Source: Hexactinellida sp. DTS-2022 (lineage: Eukaryota > Porifera > Hexactinellida). From it: a DNA stretch of 64,000 nucleotides. The stretch is from positions 13,516,001-13,580,000 of the forward strand of contig JAPNXP010000002.1 in assembly GCA_028753945.1 (NCBI GenBank), given 5' to 3'. Shown here piece after piece: positions 25,148 to 38,700 of the stretch. Made by a program: the position numbers and the translations under genes. Position 1 is the stretch's first letter. Each line of letters starts with the position of its first letter. Below the pieces are notes generated by a model. The model searched no databases. It was not told the DNA's origin and saw only the letters and a list, made by a program, of their open reading frames with translations.

Positions 25148-25431
25148 GTACATTCAGGGTTGCAAAATATTTGATTTAATAGTAATAAACATTTATACAT
25201 CCCTCCATAAACTATTTATTTTGCAGGAGCTGGGTTAGTGAATTATTTAATTTAATTGATAGGAATAATTAACATAATAAATCTCATCGTTAAGCAGAAC
25301 CAAAATCTTAGATTACTTAACTTAATTCATTTCTAGTAGAAATCCTATCTATTGATAGTCTTATTATAGAAGCCAATATAGGTGTAATAAATAAACAATG
25401 CATTTTAGACTCTAAGCGCATTCTTGTTGAC

Positions 25432-25509
25432 CTGTCACGAAATATTCCGTCCGGGATAAATTTGGTCCGGCCGGACCAAATTTACCCCGGTTCGAATATT
25501 TCGTGACAG
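25432..25509. mobile_element. 78-bp palindromic insertion present only in tandem copy 1
   Basis: CTGTCACGAAATATTC on the left and its near-exact inverse GAATATTTCGTGACAG on the right, with GGTCCGGCCGGACC in the centre. Copy 2 lacks it at the equivalent site, so it inserted after the duplication or was lost from copy 2. The central sequence is shared with the larger family at 59319-59995. Confidence 0.78.
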
Positions 25510-26551
25510 ACCAAACAAATCAGATTGCTAGTAATATAACTTATGTGATTGACGTAAGCTAAATACATCACTAATAGAATAAACTGATGGAAGCCAAACT
25601 GGATTAATCAAGTATGCAATTTCGGAAATATTGTAGGTGAAGATTAAATCATCAAATCTCAGTATGTGCAATGATGCAGCAATTGGAGGTTACATTTTTG
25701 TTATTGCCTGGCTCAGATTAAATGCGAAAATTATAAAAATTTCTAGGGACATGCAATACATTCTGTTTTATAATGTGACAAAATTATTTGTCGATTGAAC
25801 CAAAAGTGTAAGAGCTGAATCCAAATTAGTTCCTACGTGATGTCACATTCCCATAAATCGGTATACGTGTGTCTCATTGTATGTTGTGTTATCATCTAAA
25901 ATTGTGGGCGAATCGAGTAAAAACTGAATGAGTTATCCCCAAATATGTGCGTTTATGACGTCATAATCCCGTTATTTCGCTTAGAAAACCAATAAATCGT
26001 TGTCAGCGTGTAAAATTACCCCTGCATGCCAATTTTCAGCTTTCTGGGACTCGTAGTCTTTCCAATCAATTACGGACAAACATCCAAACAAACAAACACA
26101 CAAACACACAACAATTCCGCTTTTAATATACGAGCCCTTCGGTCTCGGTCGCTTCGCGACGGATCACTCTCTCACAAAAGTCGCTTCGCGACTTTTGTTC
26201 GTTCGTGTTAGGTACTACGCAATACAATTAACGGCCGCTTCGCGGCCTTTCCCTCCCTAAAAGCAATAATATTAATGATGAGTTCACCTGTGCCGTGCCT
26301 AAAATTCATTTTTGGTTTTGATTAGTAACTGTAATTTGTTTTGGGAAATTATGTTTGTAAGTTATTCTCATTGCTCATTAGTTAATAATTATTAGTTAAT
26401 TAATAGCTCAATAATTCTTAAGGGTAGCTCGTTCAGCTATATTAAAACGTTAGCTTGTTAGCTCAAATAAATTGAGACATGTGTTGGTAAATTATACGCA
26501 ATTAATTAATTTCAGTAAATTGCAAAGTAATTTACCAACTCTGGATTTAAT

Positions 26552-26638
26552 CTCTGCATAATAATGGTTTAAAGATTAAAGATGAGAATAAGATCGCTTC
26601 GCGGTCTTATTCTCACATTAAACCATTATTATGCAGAG
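26552..26638. repeat. Long hairpin in tandem copy 2
   Basis: The same stem as in copy 1, with inner arms GAGAATAAGATCGC and GCGGTCTTATTCTC. A small duplication (AAAGATTAAAGATG) lies in the left arm. The few differences from copy 1 lie mostly in or near the loop and arms. Confidence 0.82.
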
Positions 26639-27996
26639 GTACATTCAGGGTTGCAAACTATTTGATTTAATAGTAATAACATTTATACATCCCTCCATAA
26701 ACTATATATATTTTGCAGGAGCTGGGTTAGTGAATTATTTAATTTAATTGATAGGAATAATTAACATAATAAATCTCATCGTTAAGCAGAACAAAAATCT
26801 TAGATTACTTAATTAACTTAATTCATTTCTAGTAGAAATCCTAGGTTCCATTGATAGTCTTATTATACGTAGAAGCCAATATAGGTGTAATAAATAAACA
26901 ATGCATTAGAGACTCTAAGCGCATTCTTGTTAACAAAACAAATCAGATTGATAGTAATATTAAGCATACTTATGTCATTGACGTAAGCTAAATACATCAC
27001 GAATAGAAACAAACTGATGGAAGCCAAACTGGATTAATTAAGTATGCAATTTCGGAAATATTGTAGGTGAAGATTAAATCATAAACCTCAATATATGCAA
27101 TGATGCAGCAATTGGAAGTTACATTTTTGTTATCACCTGGCTCAGAGTAAAAAGCGAAAATTATAAAAATTTCTAGAGATATGCAATACATTCTGTTTTA
27201 TAATGTGACAAAATTATTTGTCGATTGAAACAAAAGTGTAAGAGCTGTATCCAAATTAGCTCCTACGTGACGTCACATTCCCATAAATTGGTATACGTGT
27301 GTCTCATTGCATGTTGTGTTATTATCGAAAATTGTGGGCGAATCGAATAAAAACTGAATGAATTATTCTCAAATATGTGCGTTTATGACGTCATAATCCC
27401 GTTATTTAGCTTAGAAAACCAATAGATCGTTGTCAGCGTGTAAAATTACCCCTGCATGCCAATTTTCAGCTTTCTAGGACTCGTAGTCTTTCCTATTAAT
27501 TCTGGACACACAAACACACAAACACACACTTGCACTTTGCTATACCTGTGTTGGTACAATACACTATTTATGGTTGATTAGTGCAGGGACTAATTAATTA
27601 ACTGTGTCACAATCAGAAGTAAATGAGAATTCGTGAACTGCTATCAGGTGTAGAAATTTAGTGTACGTCTAATAATTTGAATTTTCTACAGATCGGAGCA
27701 AAATTGGGAAGCTAGTACAAAATATCTGTTTTTCGAAACTGTGACGTCATAATCCCGTTATTTTGTTTCAAAAACCAATAGATCGTTGTCGCAGTACAAA
27801 ATTACCCCTGTATACAAATTTTCAGCTTTCTGGGACTCGTAGTCTTTCCAATCAATTACGGACAAACATCCAAACAAACACACAACAATTCCGCTTTTAA
27901 TATACAGATAGATAGATTAATATAACATTTTTTGGTCCAATATATAGTTTAGAAGATGTAGTCAAATTAAGTTTTGAACAGACGTAGTTGTTTATA

Positions 27997-28170
27997 CAGT
28001 GAACTCCCCGTATAACGAAGTCGGATATAACGAAATACCCGCTTATACTGAAATGGAGATTTTCCCCCAAAGCACTAAATGTATTAATTATTATCCGCCT
28101 ATAACAAATATCCGGATATAACGAAGGAAGTTACAGATCCCAAGCACTTCGGTATGACGAAAGTTGACTG
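27997..28170. mobile_element. pogo/Tigger-like MITE
   Basis: 174-bp element: CAGTGAACTCCCCGTATAAC at the left and reverse complement CAGTCAACTTTCGTCATACC at the right, flanked by TA. Interior 'ATATAACGAA' units repeat. Confidence 0.7.
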
Positions 28171-28209
28171 TATAGTATAATCGATTTGAAACTTTATCGG
28201 GACTGAAAG

Positions 28210-28320
28210 ATGAAAACTATTCTTTTTGTACTCGTAAATGTGTTACTAACAAATGCATGCCTACCATCAAAGTTTACTTCCATTAAAATTCATGCAGGCC
28301 ACTGTGGAAACGTCGACTAA
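28210..28320 (+). CDS. Possible 36-residue secreted peptide
   Basis: A short ORF whose product starts MKTILFVLVNVLLTNACLPS, which looks like a good signal peptide, and ends with a 16-residue tail containing one cysteine (HAGHCGNVD). TAA is at 28318-28320. It lies between two repeats, with no neighbour to support it, and no splice partner was found. It could be a chance ORF or the first exon of something larger. I do not recognise a family. Confidence 0.2.
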   Translation: MKTILFVLVNVLLTNACLPSKFTSIKIHAGHCGNVD

Positions 28321-28686
28321 AGATGGGCGAACATTTAATATAACAAGCTATTGACTAAACTTGAGAAATACTATATTTCAGATTACTTAGTTTGATAAGA
28401 CACACATTAATTTCGAAACATATTTCCACCATGTTAGGTGAGTGTAATGTATGTCTCACTCTTAAGTAACTAGTAACACAAAGAGCGAAATTAAATTGCA
28501 CAAAAGTGTAAAAGTGAAATACCCTAATATTTAATATTATTATAAGCAGGTTCTCTTCCATATGTTTTTTTAAGAGCAGTTTTAATGGTATTATTTTATT
28601 GTTCACTACGTGAGGGGCTTAATTAATTAGGAAACTATTGCTATATCTACTAACTCAAGAGTGTAAATAAGTATACTTTTATACTC

Positions 28687-28890
28687 CGTGGTGTTTTGCC
28701 AAAAAAAGAAGTGGGGGGCGCTCCCTTTTCAAATTTAGCATTTTCTTAGAAAACATAGGTGAAAACGGCCCCCAATAATGAATCTATAGATAACTGATAG
28801 GAAGGAGCGCCCCCCCTGGGATAAAAGCGCCCCCTCGCGAAATAAGTGGGGAGCGCGCCCCCCCGAGCCCCCCCCCCCAAACCATCACTG
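28687..28890. mobile_element. hAT-like MITE with C-rich tracts
   Basis: Near-identical 8-bp flanks TTATACTC and TTATACTG bracket a 204-bp element. Its right end reads CAGTGATGGTTTGGGGGG on the minus strand and its left end CGTGGTGTTTTGCC. It is rich in GCGCCCCC tracts. Confidence 0.55.
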
Positions 28891-29349
28891 TTATACTGTG
28901 ATTGAATACATTGTGTTTAGATAGATGTACGTATACTACAAGTCGTTATCTATTGATTATTATTACATTAACTAATATTCGAAATTCTGTATATTTTCGT
29001 ATCGGTATAAATGGTCCAAGGAATTCAACCCTACCGATTAGTAAATCACCCCAGCACTAATACTCTACCAGGCCAAATGTATCTGAACAACCGAAAATTT
29101 GTGCCATCAGTGGCTCATAACAGGCATTCTTGTACCAATTCAAATATATGGACATAACATTACCTGAAACCACTAAGTATTCAAGTTTATAACGATAGTA
29201 TGATTTTAAGGCATTTCAATTTATACCAATGTAGTAGACTTTGTGTCCCTGCCATAAGCCATTGTGGTACAAGTGGCACAAAATTCTGGTTATTAAATAT
29301 TTTGGCCGGGTAGAGTAAGTGACTCCAATGTTTATCAAATGGCCTCCTA

Positions 29350-29685
29350 CAGAGATGGAACCGGTAGGGATTTTCATGACTCGACCCGACCGGTGCAGTT
29401 GGAAATTTGACCCGACCCGACCGGCCGGTCGACCGGTCAATCATAGCTAGCAATAATTTATAAATAATAGAATAAGAATGTCATATAATTTAGGAATACA
29501 TATTATGGCCATATACCATTTAAGGAATTCTCCTTTAAGACTACTAAGCTCTCAAGGGCTATTGGAGCCAGATTCAATCAAAACAAATTATGATATTATG
29601 ATATCGAATAGATCATATAGAGATCTCGATCGGCCGGTCAGGGTTCGACCGGCCGGTCAAGGTTCCCACCGGTTCCGTCTTTGAA
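29350..29685. mobile_element. hAT-type MITE with ACCGGCCGGTC palindromes
   Basis: A perfect 8-bp duplication GCCTCCTA flanks it (29342-29349 and 29686-29693). Inverted ends are CAGAGATGGAACCGG and (reverse complement) TTCAAAGACGGAACCGG. GACCGGCCGGTC palindromes occur in both arms. It ends about 70 bp before the start codon of the giant ankyrin gene, so it is in that gene's promoter or 5' UTR. Confidence 0.78.
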
Positions 29686-29756
29686 GCCTCCTACCCTATC
29701 TACTTTTCTGATGTTATGTTTATACTTGTCATCTATTTTAACAGAGTTAAGCAACA

Positions 29757-32700
29757 ATGGCCAGCTTTGATGGATCAAGTAAGTTATAAGTACTATTTCT
29801 TAAAATTTATCTGTATTCCTCATTTTAATATTTAGTCTTAAATATTAGAACTGAGCGTATCCGAAAAAAGACGAATCGTGTTCATTTCGGATTTATGTCC
29901 ATATATTTTAAAAATATTCCGCGTTGCATTAGTTAATTAATTATCTTGCTGCATTCCGATTGCATATACGTATAACACACCTCTTCTCCCTAAAGTGCAA
30001 TTAACTCATTTCTATATTGTTTGATTATATTTAATAATTCGTCTTTGTTTAATACTTGCTGTCGTCCTTCTTGTTGAGTTCTTATTAGGGCATTTGAATC
30101 TTTCGATCCATGATCGTAGATTATTTTACAAACTTAGGCCAATTCTACATAATGTCAAATTAACTGAACTTTTTATCTAGTATAATTTACTATAATCTAT
30201 TTTGGAATCTATTCATGCATACGAAGAGCCCTTTTTGACTCAAAATATAGGAACAAACTTACTATATACTATCAATATCTGCCTGATTGAATTATCAAAG
30301 GACTGTTAAAGGATCGTGTTTGGATCATACCGTATATCCTTTTTTTCAGGATTGTCTAATGCCCTAGTTATTGTGAATCCGAATACGACACTTGGCTCTA
30401 TTAAATGACGTTTGCAATATTTCCAAATGTAGCTTGATAAATCCGCTCATAATTATACGTTTTTCTTGGGTTGATTTGGTTGCTATGTTTGAAGAATATA
30501 TTGGTGGCAAAATAATTATTCAGTCATTCAATATGTTTAGTGTATATTTCATATTTAGAACAATTATTCCAAAAATGCAAATCAACTAAAATTGGAATCT
30601 TCACTTGCTTTGATAATGAATACATTTTTTATTTCTTATACAATGTGCATTATTCATTATTTCTATTTTAGCGCCAAAGAGACTAGATAGTACAGTATTA
30701 TTACTACAAGAAGGGGAAATTAGAGTACATAAGTATTATTTTATTGGTTTATTGAATTATGGTTTAGTAATTTTTCACCAATCAAGCTATGTTGATATAA
30801 CGAATATCCACAGGATTCATAAAATTTCTGAAAAAAATATTAAGAACTTTCAAAAGTATTTTATTGGAGAATTTTTCGTCAAACTAATCAAGGAACTATT
30901 TCAAACGTCTGAAACGCATGTGTTTCAAGCAGCATTAAGAACTCAATGGTTGAATATTTATCGGCCTTTCAACTCATCAATGACAGAGATCCTAATTTAC
31001 TCCATATTAAATTCAGCAAATGAATCTGTAATAGAATGTATTCTAACTACACATAAGGAGAAAATAAATTGGGAATATATTGATCCCAATGGGAACTCAA
31101 TTTTCCATATCGCTCTTCTACAAGCTACATTAAGTGATGAAATTATTTTACATTTGATGAAAATTAGTAACGATCATCTTAATAAATCTATTAATTTGAT
31201 TAATAACAAAAATGAATCTCTACTTTCCATTTCCTTTAATAGGCAGTCAACTGAATCACATTCTATTGTTAAAGAATTATTACGTGTTGGGGCGACTATT
31301 TTTGTTCTTAAGGACGAAGTGTATTTCTTACCCAAATTTGACTTTCATATCGGATATTGCAATAATCAAGTGGCCATTATTTTACATAAAGAACTGGAAA
31401 ATGAGAAGATTTCCTCACTACTAGTTGACCCATGCCAGGTAATACACAATAGCAGTCAATTTAAGAATTTTAAATATTATAACCTTAGTAAGAAAGAACA
31501 TTTTAACTCCTTGCTACAAATCCTACAGTTTCCATGTATTAATTTAATCGAGCTTCTCTTAAAGGAAAAATTACTGACTCTAAACGAAAACTTTGCTTGT
31601 GGTAGCAGTCTATTGCATCTAGCCGCTGAGTTTGGACATACATCAGTCTTAACCCAGATACTATCCAGAACAAACTTAAAACTTGAGCAAAAAGAACTCG
31701 ATACTGAAAATAATGCATTACACAAAGCTATATTGGGAAAAAGGTGTGATAACCTGGAAATTTTGCTGATGCATAATGACCCAAAGCTAATGACTTGTCT
31801 TGACACCAAGAATAACGAAAAATTAACTCCAATCGATCTGGCAATTCATAGTTCATTTAACCCTGGAATAATGGCAATATTCGAGAACAATTCACATATA
31901 CTTGATGTACACTGGTTACCAAATGTAATTATTGCAATCAAAGAGCATAAAAGTGATCTCCTAGAAGTTTTACTGCATTTTTTCTCTCGTCCCCTCTCGG
32001 ATAATAACTTCCTTTATGAGAAAACTGATTCAAAAGGTTATTCTCCTCTCCACATAGCCGTACTATATTATAATGAAGAAATATTTGATCTTTTATTGCA
32101 AAAATACATTGATTCTGGGATTTTAAGTAAGCAAGATCCAAAACTAATCGACTATAAAGTAAAGGCACCTCTAGGTATAGAACCGTCGGTGTACACACCA
32201 CTAATTCTAAGCCTTAAACGACAACAGTTTTCTGCCACTGCGAAAATATTAAATGCTGGTACATCAAATTTACTTCAAGGAAACCCATGCTATTTCCGTT
32301 GTCTAGTGGAAAGTTGTCGCGAAGAGACTAATTTAGATCTACTATTGAAGATAAAATTAAAACTAACTCAGTTTCCATTTACTAGTAGCACAGAAGAAAT
32401 GTTACAGATTTGGCAAGTTGTAGACCATGTGCACAACACTTTGCTACACTACAGCCTCAAGTGTCGCAATAATATTGCAGTTAAACTGTTGGGTAAAATC
32501 ACTCCATTTTGTGATTACTTTAAACTTGATGATGGAGGGAATTCAATACTCCACACAGCCGCAACATTAATTGGTAGTAATGAAATGACAAGTGAGTTCA
32601 TAATAGCATTGAGAAAGCATAAGCAAGATTCTAACTACACCAAGTTAATTGATTTACAGGAAGATACTATTGGGTACTCTGCTTTAATGCTGGCCGTTAA

Positions 32701-35700
32701 ATATGAAAACTCAAAAATTTTCAATTTTCTGATCGAAGAGAATGCCTCCTTATCATTGTTTGATAAGAAACGCAACTCTATACTCCATATTATTGTTGAG
32801 TATGGGAAAGCTGAACTTTTCGATGTTATAATGAATGCTATTGATAGTTCAAAAAGTCCAGATCTTCAAATATTATTTTATACACCTAATGATGAAGGTA
32901 ATTCACCGATTGAAAAGGCTGTCCTCAAGGTACATATAGGTATACTTCGTTCATTTCGTCAAATCCATAACATAAATTTTACAAATTTCAAGACCGGTCT
33001 ATCACTCTTGCACCTTGCCGTAATTATCACTAACATTAATTCAGGAACACACAAAGAATTAATATATGAAATATTAACCGAAATATCTCTCCTGGAATCC
33101 GTGGATAAACAAGGGCAAACTCCATCATTTTTAGCTGTTTCTGAACAAAAGGTTGAGTCCTTGGAAATTCTTCTCACATTTAATCCAAATATTTCTGTGA
33201 TTGATTCAGAAGGCTTCACTATGCTACAAAGAGCAATTAAACAATTCAACAAAGAAATATTCAATCTTCTCATATTCTATATCAAATCAAAACAGAATTG
33301 TGGAGAAATTCTTAATTTTCTAGGATACAATGGAAAAGATGCTCTATCTTATTCCATTGAAAAGGTCAATTTTGAAGCTACTGAGAAACTAATATCACTT
33401 CAACCTACTCTCCTAACTAATGATTGCGAAGGAAATACCTATCTTCATGTCGCATGTAAATTCCCAGAATCTGTAAATATACTGAATCTGTTGATAACAC
33501 ACTTTCAACAAAGTTATAATATTGCTAATTTACTCAAGCATCAGAATTTGAATTTGTTGACTCCATTATTGTATGCGATTTATCATAAAAATGTCGAAGC
33601 TTGTCAAGTTTTACAAACACACAAAGGCAATTTATTCTATATTGACGTTGATGGAGTGCAACAATTTAATAGGAAGGTTAATTCTTCAACGTTAACATTT
33701 TGTGAATATTCAAAGGTATATTATGTTGGATACTCATTTCAAGCGTCACAAAAATCTCACTGGGTGCTTTGTACTTTGAAGAAATTATCTGAGACTCGAA
33801 TAGTCTCAAACACCACGGTACAATCAATACAAAAGATAAATGACACCTTGGTTCAAGCGACGATTACCCATCCAACAAGCCAACTTCTTAGCATTCTCCT
33901 TGATCAACTACGACCTTTTCCTGATATAAATCCGATATCTAGCCTATATATTCCTGCTGCAAGGAATGGTTCTTTGGATGTTATTAAGTATCTAATTACT
34001 CAACAAATATCTCCAAAAGATTATTTTAACACATATAAGAGTAGCATACTTTATGAATCTATCTATAACAGTAATGATGAGGTTATGTATCAAATATGTG
34101 ACAAAGTCGGTACCCTACCTGATGTGGACTTTAAAAAGGTTGGAGAAATCCTTATCAACACTAACCCTTCTATTCATCCATTAATTCTTTGTTTGAATTT
34201 GAACAATCCGAGAATATTCACATATCTGTTGAAGGATAAATTTCAGATTCCATTGACATTTGTTGATAAACAAGGTAATACCATAGTCCATGAAATACTG
34301 AGAAATTATAATCGAAAGGAATTTTTAAGGATTTTTATCGGCCAGGTGAAGAATAGTGGAATGATTTACTTGATTAACGACATACCTTTGGTTGATTGCT
34401 CTATTCATGATTCAAAGCTTACTCCATTACACATTTGTGCACAAAGTTACACAGATTGCTTGAGCCTGATACTTGAGTTAAACCCAGATCCGACTCCAAA
34501 AAATATATTAGGTAATACACCATTACACTTAGCTGTAAAGGCAAAATGTCTCGATAGAATTAGGTGCATAATTGAAGCATTCAAACAAGCAGATGAAGTA
34601 ATTAATGCGATAAATTGTGATCAACAGACACCTCTACATGTTGCTATTATTGAAGGATATGAAGAAATTGTAAAGGCACTTCTTTGTTACGGGTCAAATA
34701 TTTACACTGTTGATGCGAAGAATAGAACAGTCTTGCATCACAGCGTACTTATTGTAAACAGAGACAAATCATTGTCTATGGTAAAGACATTTTTAGAACA
34801 TGAAAATAAATTATCACAACCTGGTAATAATCTTCTTCTACAAAGTGATAATCAAGGTATGAATGCTCTACACTTAGCTATTAAGCGTTCAAATATCAAA
34901 GCAACTGAGTATTTGTTAAAATATTGTACAACACTGATACTAAATTTACAACCACTACTAAATATATGTGATAATAAAGGAAATTATCCACTGCATTTGG
35001 CTGTCCAGTGTCAATCTGAAAATATTCTTAGTGAGTTACTGAGGGTAATGAAATCCATGAATCCTGATGGTATTCAAGATTATTTGAATGCAATTAATAG
35101 TGACGGACTTTCCCCGCTCCATTGTGCAATATCATTGAATAACCATATTGCTGCTCGAATACTCTGTGACCATGGATCTCAACTAGCAATTACCTTGCCA
35201 GATGGGACTATTACTCTGTGCAATGGTATAAGTGGTTTGAAATTGAGAATTTATGAACGAACTTCTTCGCATAAGTGGCATGTTGTTAAGACTTGGTTTA
35301 GTGGTGATGGCTCTAATTATTATGTCTGTTATACTTTCGGTGATAAACTTAATGCATATATTACTTGTTTGTTGCCAGAACTGAATACAACAATATTTTA
35401 TGATTCGAATAAGCCTGATGTGATGAACACCATATCGGAAGACGCACTCCGGATATTAACACAATGTAAGTCCATTGAGCCGTTAGTATCTACCATTAAT
35501 AATAAATTAATTGACCTCACACAAGATAGCTCGTTTAAGCTATTATACAATGTTTTGGGTACAGCAAGTATCCAGGTAACAGAATATCTCTATACTCACT
35601 ATCCAGACCAAATGAATACTACTGAAAGTTTGAAAATGCTAAAACAAGCTGTTGGTAAAACGAATAACACTGATAAAATTCAAGATTATTTGAAAAGATT

Positions 35701-38700
35701 TCCTCCACTTGATAACCTCAATTCACCTCAAATCAATAAGAAAATAGATTTACAGGAAGTGAACAACATTATAAAAGAAAGCCTGAGAATAAGTTTATCA
35801 AATGAATCAACGACGAACTTAAAGACCCTATTGGACCATAAAGCCAAAATTAACTACTTGTATGGCGATAGAGACGACCATACAACTCTCCTACATATTG
35901 TATTACAACTGGGACCAAGTTTAGAGTTCTTTAGTTGTATCCTTGAAGAGATTGAGAAAAGAGAAACCACATTAACTAAAAGTACATTTATCAATGGGAT
36001 ACCTCTGATAGAATGCCAAAATCTAGATGGGGAAACAGTGCTTCATCTCTGCGTAGAAAAAGGAAACAAAACAATGTTAGAGAAGCTCTTCTTTTTTGTT
36101 CCTGATATAAGCAAAAAAGACAAATATTTAAACACAATAGTACACTTAGTTGCCAAGTTTTCCGATGATTTAATCGCTCAATTTATATTTGATAAAATAG
36201 GTGTTGATGAATACCCCTACTATTTCCAATCAGTTAATGTTTATGGTTGTTCACCTCTACACTTGGCAGCCGGCGCGGGGAATGTGCATATATGTAGCAA
36301 ATTATTAAGTAAGGGGACTCCACTCTATTCTATTGATAAGCAGCAACAAACAGTTCTACATCACTCATTGAAAGTTGAGGATAAAGTACTGCGATTGAAT
36401 ACTATATCATTCTTTTTGACTCAGCATGGAAATATGAAGGGGATGAAGGATTCTATTAGAAAACAAGATAAAGATGGACGTACTGCACTGCACGTGGCTG
36501 TGTTTTATCAATATGAAGAAGAAGTCAATATACTCATAGAAGCAGATCCATCTGTGATAGAAATATGTGACAACGCCTCACAAACACCTCTGCACCTGGC
36601 CATCGCCCCTAAATTAACCATACCTGGAGAGGGAATATTTAAAAGCGTATTTGCTATTATTAAATCTGATTCCCTTAATTTAGACATGCATCAATTAAAA
36701 GTGAAAGTTATTAATCAACAAGATGTGAACGGAAGAACTGCACTACATCTATCAATACAGCACCAAGTTCAATATGCATTGAAAGATATTCTCTCTACTG
36801 AACCTTGTCTTTTTCTCCATGACAGCAAAGGTAATACGATAATACATGAAGCAGTGAAAAATCCCAGTGATGATCAGTCACTTGACATTATAATGAAGCA
36901 CATCAAGCTTAAGTTCCCTCTAAATATACAGGATTATTTAGAATCGAAAAACTCTGAAGGTATTCCACCATTGCATTATGCTATAGTTAATCAACATTTC
37001 CAAGCGGCCAAACTGTTAACTGAGGAAAAAGCTAGTTTATATTTCAAAAATTCATTAGGAAATATTACTCTTCGTGGTGACATTGAAAGTCTACAATTTA
37101 CTTTTTTACTTGATTGCAAAACAATTAAAAGTCCGACTGACAGAGCATATTACATCGGTTATTTGATACAAAGAGATCCTAAATTTAGGTGGATAATTAG
37201 TGACTTACCTAAACTCAGCACTACAATTTTGACTGATCCTCAAAGTGATTTGAAATGTATTGAAAGTAAGAATGAATTTGAAGAAGAAAAATTACTGCAC
37301 GACATCTTAAATTGTCATTCCTCAGAACCACTGGCATCTGCATTCAGAAGAAACTTCCTAAATCCTTCTCAAATGATAGAGAATAAACATTTAACTCAAA
37401 TAGTAGGAAAGAGTGCTACACCCGAAGTAATGCGCTATTATCTTAGCCAATTCAACGGTACTGTTTATCAAAATATGGAGAACTGTCCTTGCATTTTAGA
37501 ATCAGCAGTTAGTAATCCTTACATTAGTACTTTAAGTGTAGTCATTCAGGCTCTGCCTGAAGACCTGATTCAAGAATCAAAAATAAATCAGCAACTATCT
37601 CAATGCTTACAAAATAGTCTCTTAAAAAGTTTGAATGGAAATGAATCAAAAGATACCCAAGCATTAGATCAACTATTGGAATATCATCCTTCTTCTACAC
37701 TCACCTTTACATATGGGGAGGATAGGGGTTCTCTATTGCATATTGTAGTTAATGAAAGGAAGAGAGTGGAATTTGCACGATCGATTTTAGGAGTTGCTTG
37801 TGAAATAAAATTACTAATTGGATCAAAAGAAAATACTAAATTCCACCTTATTAATTTTCCTGATGCAAAACAGCGAACTGTACTACACTATTCCATCCTA
37901 ACAGGTAGAGAAGATATGCTAACAATGTTACTCAGTTACCATCCTGATCTCACTTTTTGTGACTATCAGAAGGATTCAGCCCTCCATCTAGCTGTTAACT
38001 GTCCTCGATCACAGTCACTTGTTAGAACTCTACTCCGAGCAATAAACAATGGTCAGGATCCAACAGATTGCCTCGAAGCTAGGAACAAGGAAGGATTGAC
38101 TCCACTTTTACTTGGGATTACACAATCAAATCCTCAAATCATTCAGGAACTGTTGGATAATAAAGCTAACTTCTACGCCAGAGATCTTGACAACTCTACC
38201 ATACTACACAGAGTATTAGAGATACAAACCCCAACTATTCGAGAAGCTATGATGAATACGATATTAGAACATGAAGAGAAAACTTTAAAACTTGTGAACC
38301 ATTTGATAACTTCCCAACAAGATTTATTCGGTTCAACACCTCTACATATTGCAGTCAAAAAAGGACAATTCGCTATTGTAAAGGCATTAATTGCTGCTGA
38401 TTCTAATCTTATATCAATTTGTGACGATAACCTGCAAACTGTGTTACACCTTTCAATCTTGTCCCAACGCGATGGAATATTCAATTTAATTTTAAAACAC
38501 ATACTGAGTCAACTCCTGGACTCAACTTGCCTATTCGATAAGCATATTTTGTGTTTTCAAGACACTAATGGTAAAACACCTCTCCATTTGAGCATTGAAG
38601 TTCAAAATATCAATGCCTTTAAAGAACTTCTTTCTAATACATGTCTTAATCTGGTCGATAATAACCAAGAGACTGTATTACATACTGCTGTTAGAAAATC

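Larger units (their letters stand above)
24677..27540. repeat. Two tandem copies of a 1.45-kb repeat
   Basis: Copy 1 begins at 24677 and copy 2 at 26131 with the same CGAGCCCTTCGGTCTCGG start; the period is 1,454 bp. Both contain the same hairpin, the same coding-free AT-rich body, and the same end (GACGTCATAATCCCGTTATT then CAAACA-type runs). A third, partial 3' end lies at about 27733-27902. Short GC-rich TCGCTTCGCGA palindromes mark the start of each unit. The class of element is unknown. Confidence 0.75.

Noticed and set aside
24677-27540. Tandem repeats considered as CRISPR or satellite DNA
   Set aside because: The units are 1.45 kb, in eukaryotic sequence, with no spacers. Only two to three copies exist, too few to call a satellite.
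30392-30589. 65-residue ORF before the giant gene's second exon
   Set aside because: It lies in the intron 29779-30671. Exon 1 joins exon 2 in frame without it.
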